Source of the DNA: Acidimicrobiia bacterium | GTDB lineage: Bacteria; Actinomycetota; Acidimicrobiia; Acidimicrobiales; AC-14 | Direction of reading: 5' to 3' | Assembly: GCA_023265025.1 (NCBI GenBank) | Contig: JAHFUP010000027.1 | Span: 1 to 56,759 of the forward strand | Length of the DNA stretch: 56,759 nucleotides | Shown here: positions 1 to 10,294 of the stretch, piece by piece | Numbering within the stretch: position 1 is the stretch's first letter | Layout of the letters: each line of letters opens with the position of its first letter | Notes under the pieces: model-generated | Database searches by the model: none | Told to the model about the DNA's origin: nothing | What the model saw: the letters and a program-made list of their open reading frames with translations, nothing else | Translations under genes and position numbers: made by a program

Positions 1-118
1 CGTGCTGCGCCTCAACGGCCACACCAACATCGCCCGAGCGCTGCGCCACATCGCCCGCAACGCAACACGAGCACTCACCCTCCTCGGTCTATAGCCCGCC
101 GACTACCGCGCAACCCTG
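1..118 (+). mobile_element. 3' end of an ISAs1-like insertion sequence (partial)
   Basis: The window opens inside a reading frame (2-94) ending in the residues NGHTNIARALRH followed by TRALTLLGL and a stop. This resembles the C-terminal tail of ISAs1-family DDE transposases. Twenty-four bases after the stop is CCCTG (114-118), the complement of the CAGGG that commonly starts ISAs1-type terminal repeats. At the very next base, ComF coding sequence resumes in frame. I infer that base 118 is the right end of an insertion sequence. The left end and the other terminal repeat lie outside the window, so the boundary is provisional. Confidence 0.6.
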
Positions 119-457
119 TTCGACCAGGCCCGCCTGCTGGCCCGGGGCGTGGCCCGCGAGCTGGGCGTCCCGTGCCGGCGGCTCCTGCGCCGGCGACCCG
201 GTCCGGCCCAGACCGGGCGCGACGCCGCGGCCCGCCACGCGGGGCCGGCGTTCGACGGGCCCCGACTGCTGCGAGGCCGGCGGGTGCTCCTCGTCGACGA
301 CGTGGTGACCACCGGGGCGACGGTCACCGCCGCGGCCCGGGCCCTCCGACAGGCCGGCGCCGGCGAGGTCCACGCCGTCGCCGCGGCTCGGACGCCTCCC
401 AGTCGACGGGGCATACACTCGGGTATGCCCGTATCGAGGAGGCCGTCGTGGAAGTAA
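119..457 (+). pseudogene. comF: comF family phosphoribosyltransferase, 5' end lost to an insertion
   Basis: Reading from 119 gives FDQARLLARGVARELG, then a PAQTGR segment, then LLVDDVVTTGATVTAAARAL, the phosphoribosyl-pyrophosphate binding loop typical of ComF and type I phosphoribosyltransferases. ComF proteins are linked to DNA uptake and helicase partners. Only the C-terminal half (about 112 codons) is present. The N-terminal zinc-binding part is absent, and the sequence abuts the transposase tail that ends at 118. The stop (455-457) overlaps the GTG start of the next gene, so the original operon junction survives. A shortened product from an internal start is possible but would lack the N-terminal domain. 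Confidence 0.7.
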
Positions 458-1002
458 CCATTCGCGGGCGCAACGTGGAGGTCACCGACCGCCTCCGGGC
501 GGCGGCCGAGGAGAAGGTCGCCCGGCTGTCACGCCACCACGAGGGGTGGGAGCAGGCCGAGGTTCAGTTCATAGAGGAGCGCAACCCGCGGATCTCGGCC
601 AGGGAGGTCTGCGAGGCCACCCTGCGCGGCCACGGCCGCATCATCCGGGCCAAGGCGGCATCGGCCGACTCGATGACGTCGCTCGACAAGGTGGTCGACA
701 AGCTCGAGCACCAGATCGACAAGCTGAAGAGCCGTCTGATCAGCCGGTCCCATCCGAAGCACCACCCGGTAGACTCCGGGCCGGCGGTCGAGGATGACGA
801 CGAGACGGCGACCGACGAGCAGGGCCCGCCCCGCATCGTCAAGACCAAGCAGTTCGACATGAAGCCGATGACACCGGAGGAGGCGGCCCTGCAGATGGAC
901 GTGCTAGGGCACGACTTCTACCTCTTCAACAACACCGACGGTGTGGCCGCCGTCGTCTACCGTCGCAACGACGGCGATATCGGCCTCATCGAAGCCAGTT
1001 AG
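448..1002 (+). CDS. hpf: Long-form ribosome hibernation promoting factor (HPF/RaiA)
   Basis: The 184-residue product has the two parts of long HPF. An N-terminal S30AE domain (about residues 1-105, starting VEVTIRGRNVEVTDRLR) binds the decoding region of the 30S subunit. A variable acidic linker leads to a C-terminal dimerisation domain (about 128-184, with IVKTKQFDMKPMTPEEAALQM and FYLFNN). Long HPF alone pairs ribosomes into inactive 100S dimers in stationary phase. I chose GTG 448 because GAGGAGG lies just upstream at 435-441 and the conserved domain begins at once; the frame is open further upstream but that part is unlike the family. The start overlaps the end of comF, as in many actinobacteria. 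Confidence 0.9.
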   Translation: MEVTIRGRNVEVTDRLRAAAEEKVARLSRHHEGWEQAEVQFIEERNPRISAREVCEATLRGHGRIIRAKAASADSMTSLDKVVDKLEHQIDKLKSRLISRSHPKHHPVDSGPAVEDDDETATDEQGPPRIVKTKQFDMKPMTPEEAALQMDVLGHDFYLFNNTDGVAAVVYRRNDGDIGLIEAS

Positions 1003-1008
1003 GCACGA

Positions 1009-1659
1009 GTGCCCCCGACCGGCCTCGGTGGCGAGGAGCCCATCCGCGTCGTCATCTCCGACGACCACGATTTGTTCCGCCGTGGGCTGAGGATGGTCCT
1101 TGAGGCCGAGGAGGACATCAAGGTGGTGGCCGAGGCCGCCGACGGTCAGGAAGCGGTCGCCCTGGTCGAGGAGCTGGCGCCCGACGTCGTCCTGATGGAC
1201 GTGCGCATGCCCCGTATGGGCGGGATCGACGCCACCCGCCTGATCCGCCAGCTCTTCCCGACCACCCGGATCATCGTCCTCACCGTCAGTGACGAGGAGG
1301 ACGACCTGTACGGGGCGGTCAAGGCCGGCGCCAACGGGTACCTGCTGAAGGAGGTGTCGATCGAGGAGGTGGCCGACGCGGTGCGAGCCGTCTTCGCCGG
1401 CCACAGCCTCATCTCGCCGGCGCTGGCGTCCAAGCTGCTGGCCGAGTTCTCGGGGCCGCCGAAGGCGGTCGACGACGCCATGCCGTCCTCGGCCCGGCTG
1501 ACCGAGCGGGAGGTCGCCGTCCTGAAGCTGGTGGCCCTGGGCCACGACAACGCCACCATCGCCGCCGAGCTGGACGTCTCCGAGAGCACGGTCCGCAACC
1601 ACGTGGCCAACATCCTCACCAAGCTGCAGCTCCGCTCCCAGACCGAACCGGCCACCTGA
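1009..1659 (+). CDS. NarL/FixJ-type response regulator with LuxR DNA-binding domain
   Basis: The 216-residue protein has a receiver domain with acidic pair D18/D19, phospho-acceptor D64 (in VLMDVRMPRMGG), T92 and K114, followed by a LuxR helix-turn-helix (about 150-210: LTEREVAVLKLVALG, then SESTVRNHVANILTKLQL). It should be phosphorylated by an unknown histidine kinase and bind DNA. It starts with GTG six bases after hpf, so co-transcription is likely. The C terminus (LRSQTEPAT) is about ten residues shorter than usual for NarL-like proteins, which normally run on through a final helix. The stop lies 12 bases before the repeat element at 1672, so the end may have been trimmed. No partner kinase is adjacent. 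Confidence 0.9.
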   Translation: MPPTGLGGEEPIRVVISDDHDLFRRGLRMVLEAEEDIKVVAEAADGQEAVALVEELAPDVVLMDVRMPRMGGIDATRLIRQLFPTTRIIVLTVSDEEDDLYGAVKAGANGYLLKEVSIEEVADAVRAVFAGHSLISPALASKLLAEFSGPPKAVDDAMPSSARLTEREVAVLKLVALGHDNATIAAELDVSESTVRNHVANILTKLQLRSQTEPAT

Positions 1660-1671
1660 GCGGTTGGAGAT

Positions 1672-1872
1672 CTAGTGCCTCGACCTCATTCGTTCGCTTC
1701 GCTCACTTCATCCGTTCGAAGTGATCGTGCTCCGGCGGGCGAGCGGAGCTCGCGCCGCCTCCGCCCTGTCCCTCCCTCCTCTCCGCAGCCGGAGGGGCCG
1801 CCTTCGGCGGCGACGGCGGCCGCGGACCGGAAACCCCACGAACGCGGCGAACGTTTGCGGTCAGGGCACTAG
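1672..1872. repeat. 201-bp MITE-like element with 14-bp terminal inverted repeats
   Basis: The ends CTAGTGCCTCGACC (1672-1685) and GGTCAGGGCACTAG (1859-1872) are inverted repeats matching at 12 of 14 bases, including the outer 8. The interior holds further hairpins, for example CACTTC with GAAGTG near 1710, and GCCGCC-TTC-GGCGGC near 1800. It also has TTCG-rich repeats and no convincing reading frame of its own. A short, structured, non-coding unit with terminal repeats resembles a miniature inverted-repeat transposable element. No clear target duplication is visible outside the ends. It could instead be a complex intergenic hairpin. Confidence 0.45.
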
Positions 1873-1909
1873 CTTGGCCTTCAAGTCGAAGCTGCGGCGG
1901 CCGCCGGCC

Positions 1910-2596
1910 ATGCCGCAGGGCACCTACACCGAGTGGCGCTGGCCACCCTCGACCTCCTTCGCCCGCACGCTGCTCGCCGGCTACAACAGCTTCGAGCACA
2001 CCCTGGTGCCCGAGATCGACCCAGGCCCGGAGTCGACCTACTTCTGGGCCCACCAGTTCCGCCTGATCGGCGGCGAGGGCGGCTACATCGGCCTCCAGAC
2101 CAAGGGCAACCGGGCCGACGGCAGCCTGGGGAAGATGGCCATCTTCTCCATCTGGGACGCCGTGGAGGCCGAGGGCCCGGGCACGATCCGCTTCGGCGGC
2201 GAGGGCACCGGCTGGAGCTGCCGCATCCCCTACCTCTGGCAGCCGGGAAAGGCGTACTCCTTCAGGGTCTCGACGCCCGGTGGCGGCTGGTGGGCGGGCG
2301 CCGTGCGCGACGAGCAGACCGGCGTGGTCAGCCAGCTCGGTGGCATCCGCGTGCCCCGCCACTGGCGCAACCTCGACTCCTGGTCGATCATGTGGACCGA
2401 GTACTACGGCCCGCCGCTCAACAGCTGTAGCGAGCTGGCCTACTCGAGCGTGGTGTTCCACACGCCGATCGCCAACGACGGCGAGGGCAAGCCCGCCGGC
2501 TCCCACAGCCACCTGGGCGACGGCACCTGCACCACCTCCAGGATCGAGGCGCTGACCTACGGCGTCCGCCACCAGATGGGCGTCCCCGGCGGATGA
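1910..2596 (+). CDS. DUF3472-like hypothetical protein, probably N-terminally truncated
   Basis: The product contains YTEWRWP, then YFWAHQFRL, then GGYIGLQTKG and MAIFSIWDA, a pattern resembling DUF3472, a family of mostly extracellular proteins of unknown role. Resemblance is by eye only. Family-like sequence continues a little upstream of ATG 1910 (AFKSKLRRPPAMPQG) and then runs into the repeat element ending at 1872, with no signal peptide visible. The true N terminus may therefore have been removed. The frame stays open to a possible start at 1721, but that part is encoded by the repeat. The stop overlaps the next gene start (ATGA), so the two are probably translated together. Confidence 0.5.
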   Translation: MPQGTYTEWRWPPSTSFARTLLAGYNSFEHTLVPEIDPGPESTYFWAHQFRLIGGEGGYIGLQTKGNRADGSLGKMAIFSIWDAVEAEGPGTIRFGGEGTGWSCRIPYLWQPGKAYSFRVSTPGGGWWAGAVRDEQTGVVSQLGGIRVPRHWRNLDSWSIMWTEYYGPPLNSCSELAYSSVVFHTPIANDGEGKPAGSHSHLGDGTCTTSRIEALTYGVRHQMGVPGG

Positions 2597-4065
2597 CAGC
2601 GACCGCCGGCGGAGTCCCGGACAGGTGCCTGTCGGTGGTGATGCCCTGTTACAACGAGGCGCCCACCGTCGCCGCGGTGGTCGAGCGGGTGCTGGCCTCG
2701 CCGTACGCCGGTGAGGTGATCATCGTCGACGATGGGTCGACGGACGGCACGCCGGCCATCCTCGACGGCCTCGACGACCCCCGCGTGCGCGTATTCCACC
2801 AGCCCCGGAACCAGGGCAAGGGCGCCGCCCTCCGGCGGGGGTTCGTCGAGGCGACGCTGCCATACGTGGTGATCCAGGACGCGGACTGGGAGTACGACCC
2901 CGCGGAGTACGGGTCGTTGCTGGCGCCGTTGCTCGACGGCCGGGCCGACGTCGTCTTCGGCTCCCGCTTCCACAACTCCCGCCCCCACCGGGTCCTCTAC
3001 TTCTGGCACAGCGTGGGCAACCGCCTGCTCACCACCGTGTCGAACATGGTCACCAACCTCAGCCTCAGCGACATGGAGACCTGCTACAAGGCCTTCCGCC
3101 GGGAGGTGCTGGCCAGCTTCGACATCGAGGAGGAGCGCTTCGGCATCGAGCCCGAGATCACCGCCAAGGTGGCCCGGGGCGGCTGGCGCATCTACGAGGT
3201 CGGCATCTCCTACTCGGGCCGGACGTACGCCGAGGGCAAGAAGATCGGCTGGCGGGACGGCGTGCGGGCCATGTACTGCATCCTGCGCTACTCCGAGGCC
3301 GGCGAGCGCTTCCGCCACCGCGGCCGGCTGCGGCCCCGGTCGCCGGCGCCGGCCGCCATTGAGGAGGCCGACGCGGAGCTGGCCGACACGCTCGACAACC
3401 TCGACGACGCGGTCAATTACGCCGACTGGATCTACTCCCTCATCGCCCCGTACCTCGGCCGGCGGGTGCTGGAGGTCGGCGCCGGCCACGGCACCCTCAC
3501 CGACCGCATGCTCCCGGGCCGCACGGTGACCGCCACCGACCTGTCCGCCCGGTGCGTCGCCATCCTCGAGGAGCGCTACGCCGGCATCGACGACGTCACG
3601 GTGGTCCAGGCCGACGTCGACGAGGCGCCGGCGCTGGGCCAGTTCGACGCCGTCGTGCTGGTCAACGTGCTGGAGCACATCGCCGACGACGCTCGCGCCC
3701 TGCGGGCCCTCGAGAAGGCGCTGGTCCCCGGCGGCCACCTGGTGCTCTACGTGCCGGCGTTCGAGGCCCTGTACAGCGACTTCGACCGGCGCATCGGCCA
3801 CCACCGCCGCTACCGGAGCGAGCAGCTCCGCAGGCTGGTCGGCGAGGTCGGCCTGGAGGTGGTCGACCTCCGCCACGTCAACATGGTCGGGGCGGTGGCC
3901 TGGTGGGTGCTGGCGACGAAGCTGGGTCAGACGCCCACCAAGAAGTGGTCGGCGATGACGTTCGACCGCCTGTTCGTGCCCGTCGTCAGCCGCCTCGAGC
4001 GCCAATGGCCGCCACCGTTCGGCCAGTCGCTCCTCTGCGTGGCCCGCGCCGTTCCGCGTCACTGA
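2593..4065 (+). CDS. Glycosyltransferase family 2 - SAM methyltransferase fusion
   Basis: This 490-residue protein joins two enzymes. Residues about 12-230 are a GT2 domain of the dolichol-phosphate mannose/glucose synthase type (VVMPCYNEAPTV, IIVDDGSTDGTP, and VIQDADWEYDPAEY with the metal-binding aspartates). Residues about 280-490 are a class I methyltransferase (RVLEVGAGHGTLTDRML, then ATDLSARCVAILEERY, then VNVLEHI). No long hydrophobic segment is evident, so it is probably cytosolic or peripheral. The GT2 half would load a sugar onto a polyprenyl phosphate or acceptor, and the methyltransferase may modify the same pathway. The start overlaps the upstream gene by four bases. The substrate is unknown. 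Confidence 0.85.
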   Translation: MTATAGGVPDRCLSVVMPCYNEAPTVAAVVERVLASPYAGEVIIVDDGSTDGTPAILDGLDDPRVRVFHQPRNQGKGAALRRGFVEATLPYVVIQDADWEYDPAEYGSLLAPLLDGRADVVFGSRFHNSRPHRVLYFWHSVGNRLLTTVSNMVTNLSLSDMETCYKAFRREVLASFDIEEERFGIEPEITAKVARGGWRIYEVGISYSGRTYAEGKKIGWRDGVRAMYCILRYSEAGERFRHRGRLRPRSPAPAAIEEADAELADTLDNLDDAVNYADWIYSLIAPYLGRRVLEVGAGHGTLTDRMLPGRTVTATDLSARCVAILEERYAGIDDVTVVQADVDEAPALGQFDAVVLVNVLEHIADDARALRALEKALVPGGHLVLYVPAFEALYSDFDRRIGHHRRYRSEQLRRLVGEVGLEVVDLRHVNMVGAVAWWVLATKLGQTPTKKWSAMTFDRLFVPVVSRLERQWPPPFGQSLLCVARAVPRH

Positions 4066-4104
4066 GAACGTCAAAAACGTACAGTTCGCGGACGCGGAAC
4101 GACG

Positions 4105-5640
4105 TCAGCCGGCCCCAGTGGGCGCCCGCACCCGCTGGGCGACCAGGATGCTCTGCTCCTCGAACCGGATGACGAACTCGCCGTCGGCCAGGAGCCGGGC
4201 CAGCATCGGCCGATCCGTATCGCTCATCTGCAGCCGGTCGATCAGGAGCCAGTTCACCCTGCCGGGGTCGTCGAGGTTCTCGCCCCGGACGCCCCAGTTG
4301 ATCGGCACCCAGGGCGCCGGCCACTCGTAGATCTTTTCTCGGTGGGTCATGTGGGGGGCGAAGTTGTAGTGGACGCTCGCCGGCGACCGAGCAGGGATCA
4401 GGGCGATCGCCTTCGCCCGCACGGCGTTGCGGGGGTCCGGGGAGAGCGCCCACAGGCCGGTGCGGTACTTCACCCCGATGGGCGAGGGCCCCCAGGCCAC
4501 GCTCGACGCCAGCGAGGTGGCCGCCACCAGCCCCACCAGGAAGGCCCGGACCGCGGCCGTCTGTCCCATCCAGGCGATGGCCTCGACCGTCGCCAGGATG
4601 ATGGCGCCGACCACGAGCGCGGCGTAGTGGTACCGGATCTCCTGCTGGTAGGGGAACGACGACAGGACGTTCACACCGATCATCGGCGCCCCGATGAGCA
4701 GCGTCGGCAGGGCGGCCAGCGGCAGGAACGCCACCGGGGCGAACATCATCCGGTAGTAGCTCATGCGGTTCGGGCGGGTGGCGACCTCGACCGCCTTGCC
4801 CGGGTGGGTCAGCACATTCTTGGTGACGTCGCCGGCGGAGTTGCCGAACTCGCCGAAGAAGGTGTCGTAGAACGGCCCGATCCCGTTGGCGAACGGGATG
4901 ATCACCCGGGTGGCGAACATGAACCAGGCCGCGGCCACCACGGCGGTGAGCGCACCGATCCGGCGGTCGCCCCGGACCGCGATCAGGACCCCCAGGACGA
5001 TCATGGCCAGGGCCACGTCCTCCTTGCACGCCAGCGCCAGTACCGCCGAGACGGCGAACCAGTTCCAGCGCCGGGCCCGGGCCGCCCAGTAGGCGAAGAG
5101 GATGGGGCCGAGGGCGAGGGCGTCGGGGTGGAAGAACTCCCAGGGCAGGTACTGGTAGGTCGGGTGCAGGAGGAGCACGCCGGCCATGGCCGCCGCCGGC
5201 CAGCGGGCCCCGAACCGGTCCCGGGCCAGCAGGAACACGGCCACCGCGCCGGCGGCCTGCGACGCCACCTGGGCCACCAGCAGGAAGTGGGGGCCGGCGC
5301 CCAGCCAGTAGAAGGGGACGAACAGCACCAGGACCGGGTTGGCGTGGGTGCCCCAGAAGTTCAGGCCACGGAGGGTGACGAAGGGCGTCTTGAAGCGCGA
5401 GAGCAGCCAGATGGCCTGGTCGTAGATGCCCAGGTCGAACCCGTAGGTGCCGAACCGGTCGTGGCGCTGGAAGCCCAGCCGGATGAAGATCAGCGACCAG
5501 ACGACCACCATGGCGGCTACCGCCCACCGCACCGGGTCCCGGCGCTTGAGCCACTGGACGACGAAGTCGAAGTCCACCTGGTCGGCCGCGGGGGCGGGCG
5601 GCTGTGGTCTGACCGGGGGAGGGAGGACCACGGCGGACAT
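4105..5640 (-). CDS. DUF2079 multi-pass membrane protein
   Basis: The protein begins MSAVVLPPPVRPQPP. It then has a long series of hydrophobic segments and the DUF2079 hallmark FDLGIYDQAIWLLS near residue 75, with FHPDALALGP and YHYAALVV further on. DUF2079 proteins resemble membrane glycosyltransferases of the GT-C fold, but their substrate is not established. The frame extends 20 codons upstream to 5700, but I prefer ATG 5640 because the extra segment (Arg-rich) overlaps the direct repeat upstream. It is convergent with the GT2-methyltransferase gene, 39 bases away, and divergent from secA. A role in lipid-linked sugar transfer alongside its neighbour is inference. Confidence 0.8.
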   Translation of the reverse strand: MSAVVLPPPVRPQPPAPAADQVDFDFVVQWLKRRDPVRWAVAAMVVVWSLIFIRLGFQRHDRFGTYGFDLGIYDQAIWLLSRFKTPFVTLRGLNFWGTHANPVLVLFVPFYWLGAGPHFLLVAQVASQAAGAVAVFLLARDRFGARWPAAAMAGVLLLHPTYQYLPWEFFHPDALALGPILFAYWAARARRWNWFAVSAVLALACKEDVALAMIVLGVLIAVRGDRRIGALTAVVAAAWFMFATRVIIPFANGIGPFYDTFFGEFGNSAGDVTKNVLTHPGKAVEVATRPNRMSYYRMMFAPVAFLPLAALPTLLIGAPMIGVNVLSSFPYQQEIRYHYAALVVGAIILATVEAIAWMGQTAAVRAFLVGLVAATSLASSVAWGPSPIGVKYRTGLWALSPDPRNAVRAKAIALIPARSPASVHYNFAPHMTHREKIYEWPAPWVPINWGVRGENLDDPGRVNWLLIDRLQMSDTDRPMLARLLADGEFVIRFEEQSILVAQRVRAPTGAG

Positions 5641-5647
5641 TGTGGCG

Positions 5648-5753
5648 CGCCGGGGGTTCAGCCGGTTGGCATCGGCGCGGCTCCGCCGCCAAGCAAGCAC
5701 GGACCGTTGGCAAATGGCTGAGCCCCGCCGGGGGCTCAGCCTGTTGGCATCGG
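5648..5753. repeat. Imperfect 28-bp direct repeat with a perfect hairpin, upstream of secA
   Basis: Two near-identical 28-bp stretches (5648-5675 and 5726-5753, each starting CGCCGGGGG and ending TTGGCATCGG) sit 78 bases apart between the divergent DUF2079 and secA genes. The second overlaps a perfect hairpin: GGCTGAGCCCC (5716-5726), loop GCCG, GGGGCTCAGCC (5731-5741). The secA ATG is 24 bases after the hairpin. With no T run behind it, the hairpin looks more like an operator, an attenuator or a repeat relic than a simple terminator. Confidence 0.55.
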
Positions 5754-5765
5754 TAGACTCGTGGC

Positions 5766-8501
<2,736 letters not shown>

Positions 8502-8503
8502 GC

Positions 8504-8553
8504 CGATTTGGCTGCACTGACGTGCCTATAGGCACGTCAGTGCAGCCAGATCG
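8504..8553 (+). terminator. Perfect 18-bp hairpin between secA and prfB
   Basis: TGGCTGCACTGACGTGCC (8509-8526) pairs perfectly with 8531-8548 around a TATA loop, and the flanks add a few more pairs (CGAT with ATCG). It starts just after the secA stop. There is no T run, so it may be a factor-dependent or structural terminator, or an mRNA-stabilising element. Its outer sequence is shared with the hairpin at 13521-13570, so it looks like a member of a repeat family. Confidence 0.65.
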
Positions 8554-8568
8554 GGGCGGGCGCGGCTG

Positions 8569-9672
8569 ATGCGCGACCTCTCTGCTGATCTGGTCGAGCT
8601 GCACCGGCGGCTCACGGAATCGGCGAAGGATCTCGGGCTGGACACCAAGCGCGCCCGGCTGGGCGAGCTGGAGAAGCTCGCGTCGGACCCGTCGCTTTGG
8701 GACGATCCGAACGAGGCGCGCAAGGTGACGTCCGAGCTGGCGCTCGTCAAGGACGACATTGACCTGCTGGACGGTCTGAAGGCGCGGCTGTCCGACGTGG
8801 AGGTGCTGTTCGAGCTGGGGCGGGAGGAGGCCGACGACTCCGTCGAAGCCGAGGTCGTGGCGGGGCTGGCCTCGCTCACCAACGAGTTCGACGTGCTCGA
8901 GCTGCGGTCGCTGTACTCCGGCGAGCACGACGAGCGCGACGCGGTCTGCGAGGTGCACTCCGGCGCCGGCGGCACCGACGCCCAGGACTGGGCCGAGATG
9001 CTGCTGCGCATGTACCTCCGCTGGGCCGAGCGGCGGGGCTTCAATGTCGAGCTGGAGGAGGTCACCGCCGGTCAGGAGGCGGGGATCACGTCGGCCACGC
9101 TGATCGTCCGCGGCCGGTACGCCTACGGCCTGCTGGTGGGGGAGAAGGGCGTCCACCGCCTCGTGCGGATCTCACCCTTCGACTCCCAGGCCCGCCGGCA
9201 CACCGCCTTCGCCTCCTTCGAGGCCGTGCCCTTCCTCGAGGAGGCGTCGGAGGAGGTGGAGATCGACGAGAAGGACCTGCGCATCGACACCTACCGGTCA
9301 TCCGGCGCCGGCGGCCAGCACGTCAACGTCACCGACTCGGCGGTGCGCATCACCCACCTCCCGACCGGCATCGTCGTGTCCTGCCAGAACCAGCGCAGCC
9401 AGCACCAGAACAAGGACGTGGCCATGAAGATCCTGGCCGCCAAGCTGGCCGAGAAGGCCCGCGAGGACCGCCGGGACGAGCTGGCCGCCATCGCCGGCGA
9501 GCAGCGTGAGGTCGCGTGGGGCAGCCAGATCCGCTCCTACGTCCTGCAGCCCTACCAGATGGTCAAGGACCTGCGGACCGACCACGAGTCGGGCAACATC
9601 AACGCCGTCCTCGACGGCGACCTCGACGGCTTCATGGAGGCCTACCTACGCTGGCGCAAACGGCCGGCGTAG
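8569..9672 (+). CDS. prfB: Peptide chain release factor 2
   Basis: This 367-residue class I release factor terminates translation at UGA and UAA. The codon-recognition tripeptide SPF is at 202-204, which marks RF2 rather than RF1. The catalytic GGQ is at 248-250 (SSGAGGQHVN), where the glutamine is normally methylated by PrmC. The N-terminal helical domain (1-110) and PCRF domain are complete. The reading frame is continuous from ATG 8569, so the autoregulatory internal UGA frameshift of many RF2 genes is absent, as in various actinobacteria. It lies downstream of secA, separated by a strong hairpin. Confidence 0.96.
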   Translation: MRDLSADLVELHRRLTESAKDLGLDTKRARLGELEKLASDPSLWDDPNEARKVTSELALVKDDIDLLDGLKARLSDVEVLFELGREEADDSVEAEVVAGLASLTNEFDVLELRSLYSGEHDERDAVCEVHSGAGGTDAQDWAEMLLRMYLRWAERRGFNVELEEVTAGQEAGITSATLIVRGRYAYGLLVGEKGVHRLVRISPFDSQARRHTAFASFEAVPFLEEASEEVEIDEKDLRIDTYRSSGAGGQHVNVTDSAVRITHLPTGIVVSCQNQRSQHQNKDVAMKILAAKLAEKAREDRRDELAAIAGEQREVAWGSQIRSYVLQPYQMVKDLRTDHESGNINAVLDGDLDGFMEAYLRWRKRPA

Positions 9673-9698
9673 GCACTCGTCGGGGTCGGGAACAGCGG

Positions 9699-10198
9699 CT
9701 ACGGCCAGTCGATCCCGGCGGTTACGTAGGTGGCGTCGACGCCGAGGAGAAGGCTTGTCCCAGAGTCGGTGAAGGAGCTTCCCGTGCGCAGGAAACACCT
9801 GACTGATTTTTCGGCCGGGTCGACCACGATGATCTCCTCGACGCCGCGGGCCAGGTAGAAGTCGAACTTGGCGTAGGTCTCGTCGTCGGGCGAGACGATC
9901 TCGACCACGATGGCGGCGGTGGCGTGCCAGACGCCGACCGGCTTGGTCCGGTGGTACCCAACGTCGGGCACCCGGAAGTCGTCGCGCTGGCCCAAGTTGA
10001 ACGGCCCCGAGGCGATGAGGCCGGCGTTGGTGGCGAACGGGTGGAGAAGGAGCGGCAGGCTGATCTGCAGGAGGGCGGGCGCCCCGGTCCGGCCGGCGCC
10101 ATGTGGTACTCGCCCTCCCATACCTCGTCGTAGAGATCCTGTCCGAGGCGGCGGCGCCGGGCGATCACGGCCTCGATGTCCGGGTTGGCGCCGAGCAC
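9699..10198 (-). pseudogene. Uma2 family (DUF820) nuclease-like gene, frameshifted
   Basis: Two minus-strand frames together match an Uma2 protein. The 5' part (from GTG 10198) reads NPDIEAVIARRRRLGQDLYD, then EVWEGEYHMAP. After a shift near 10090 the other frame continues as ASGPFNLGQRDDFRVPDVGY, then IVVEIVSPDDETYAKFDFYL and EEIIVVDPAEKSVRCF. It aligns by eye along its whole length with the intact Uma2 gene at 32381-32893, which shows the broken join clearly. Uma2 proteins have a PD-(D/E)XK-like fold and unknown biological role. The 5' end overlaps, on the opposite strand, a VapC remnant. A sequencing error could cause the shift. Confidence 0.7.
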
Positions 10199-10294
10199 GT
10201 GGCCCTCGCCGAGGCGTTGGGAGCAGCGCTGGTTACCGCCGACGCCCACCTGGCCGGCGCTCCAGCTATTCGCTGCACAGTCGAGGTGCTGTGA
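10190..10294 (+). pseudogene. 3' remnant of a VapC-type PIN-domain toxin
   Basis: The frame ends HVALAEALGAALVTADAHL followed by AGAPAIRCTVEVL and a stop. This is the typical last 30-odd residues of VapC toxins: the conserved D...A...G...VT.D core and the final beta strand. Nothing upstream in any plus frame restores the N-terminal catalytic aspartates, so only a fragment is left. Its first bases are also the antisense of the Uma2 pseudogene start, so two unrelated genes appear to have been joined here by rearrangement. The roughly 280 bases from here to ftsE hold no recognisable gene. Confidence 0.55.

Noticed and set aside
2557-4074. Long minus-strand frame (505 codons) opposite the GT2-methyltransferase gene
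   Set aside because: Low-complexity His/Arg/Gly/Val-rich translation with no family features; it is the usual antisense shadow of a high-GC gene.
8569-8700. Possible programmed frameshift in prfB
   Set aside because: The frame is continuous from the ATG with no in-frame TGA, so the classic RF2 autoregulatory site is absent.
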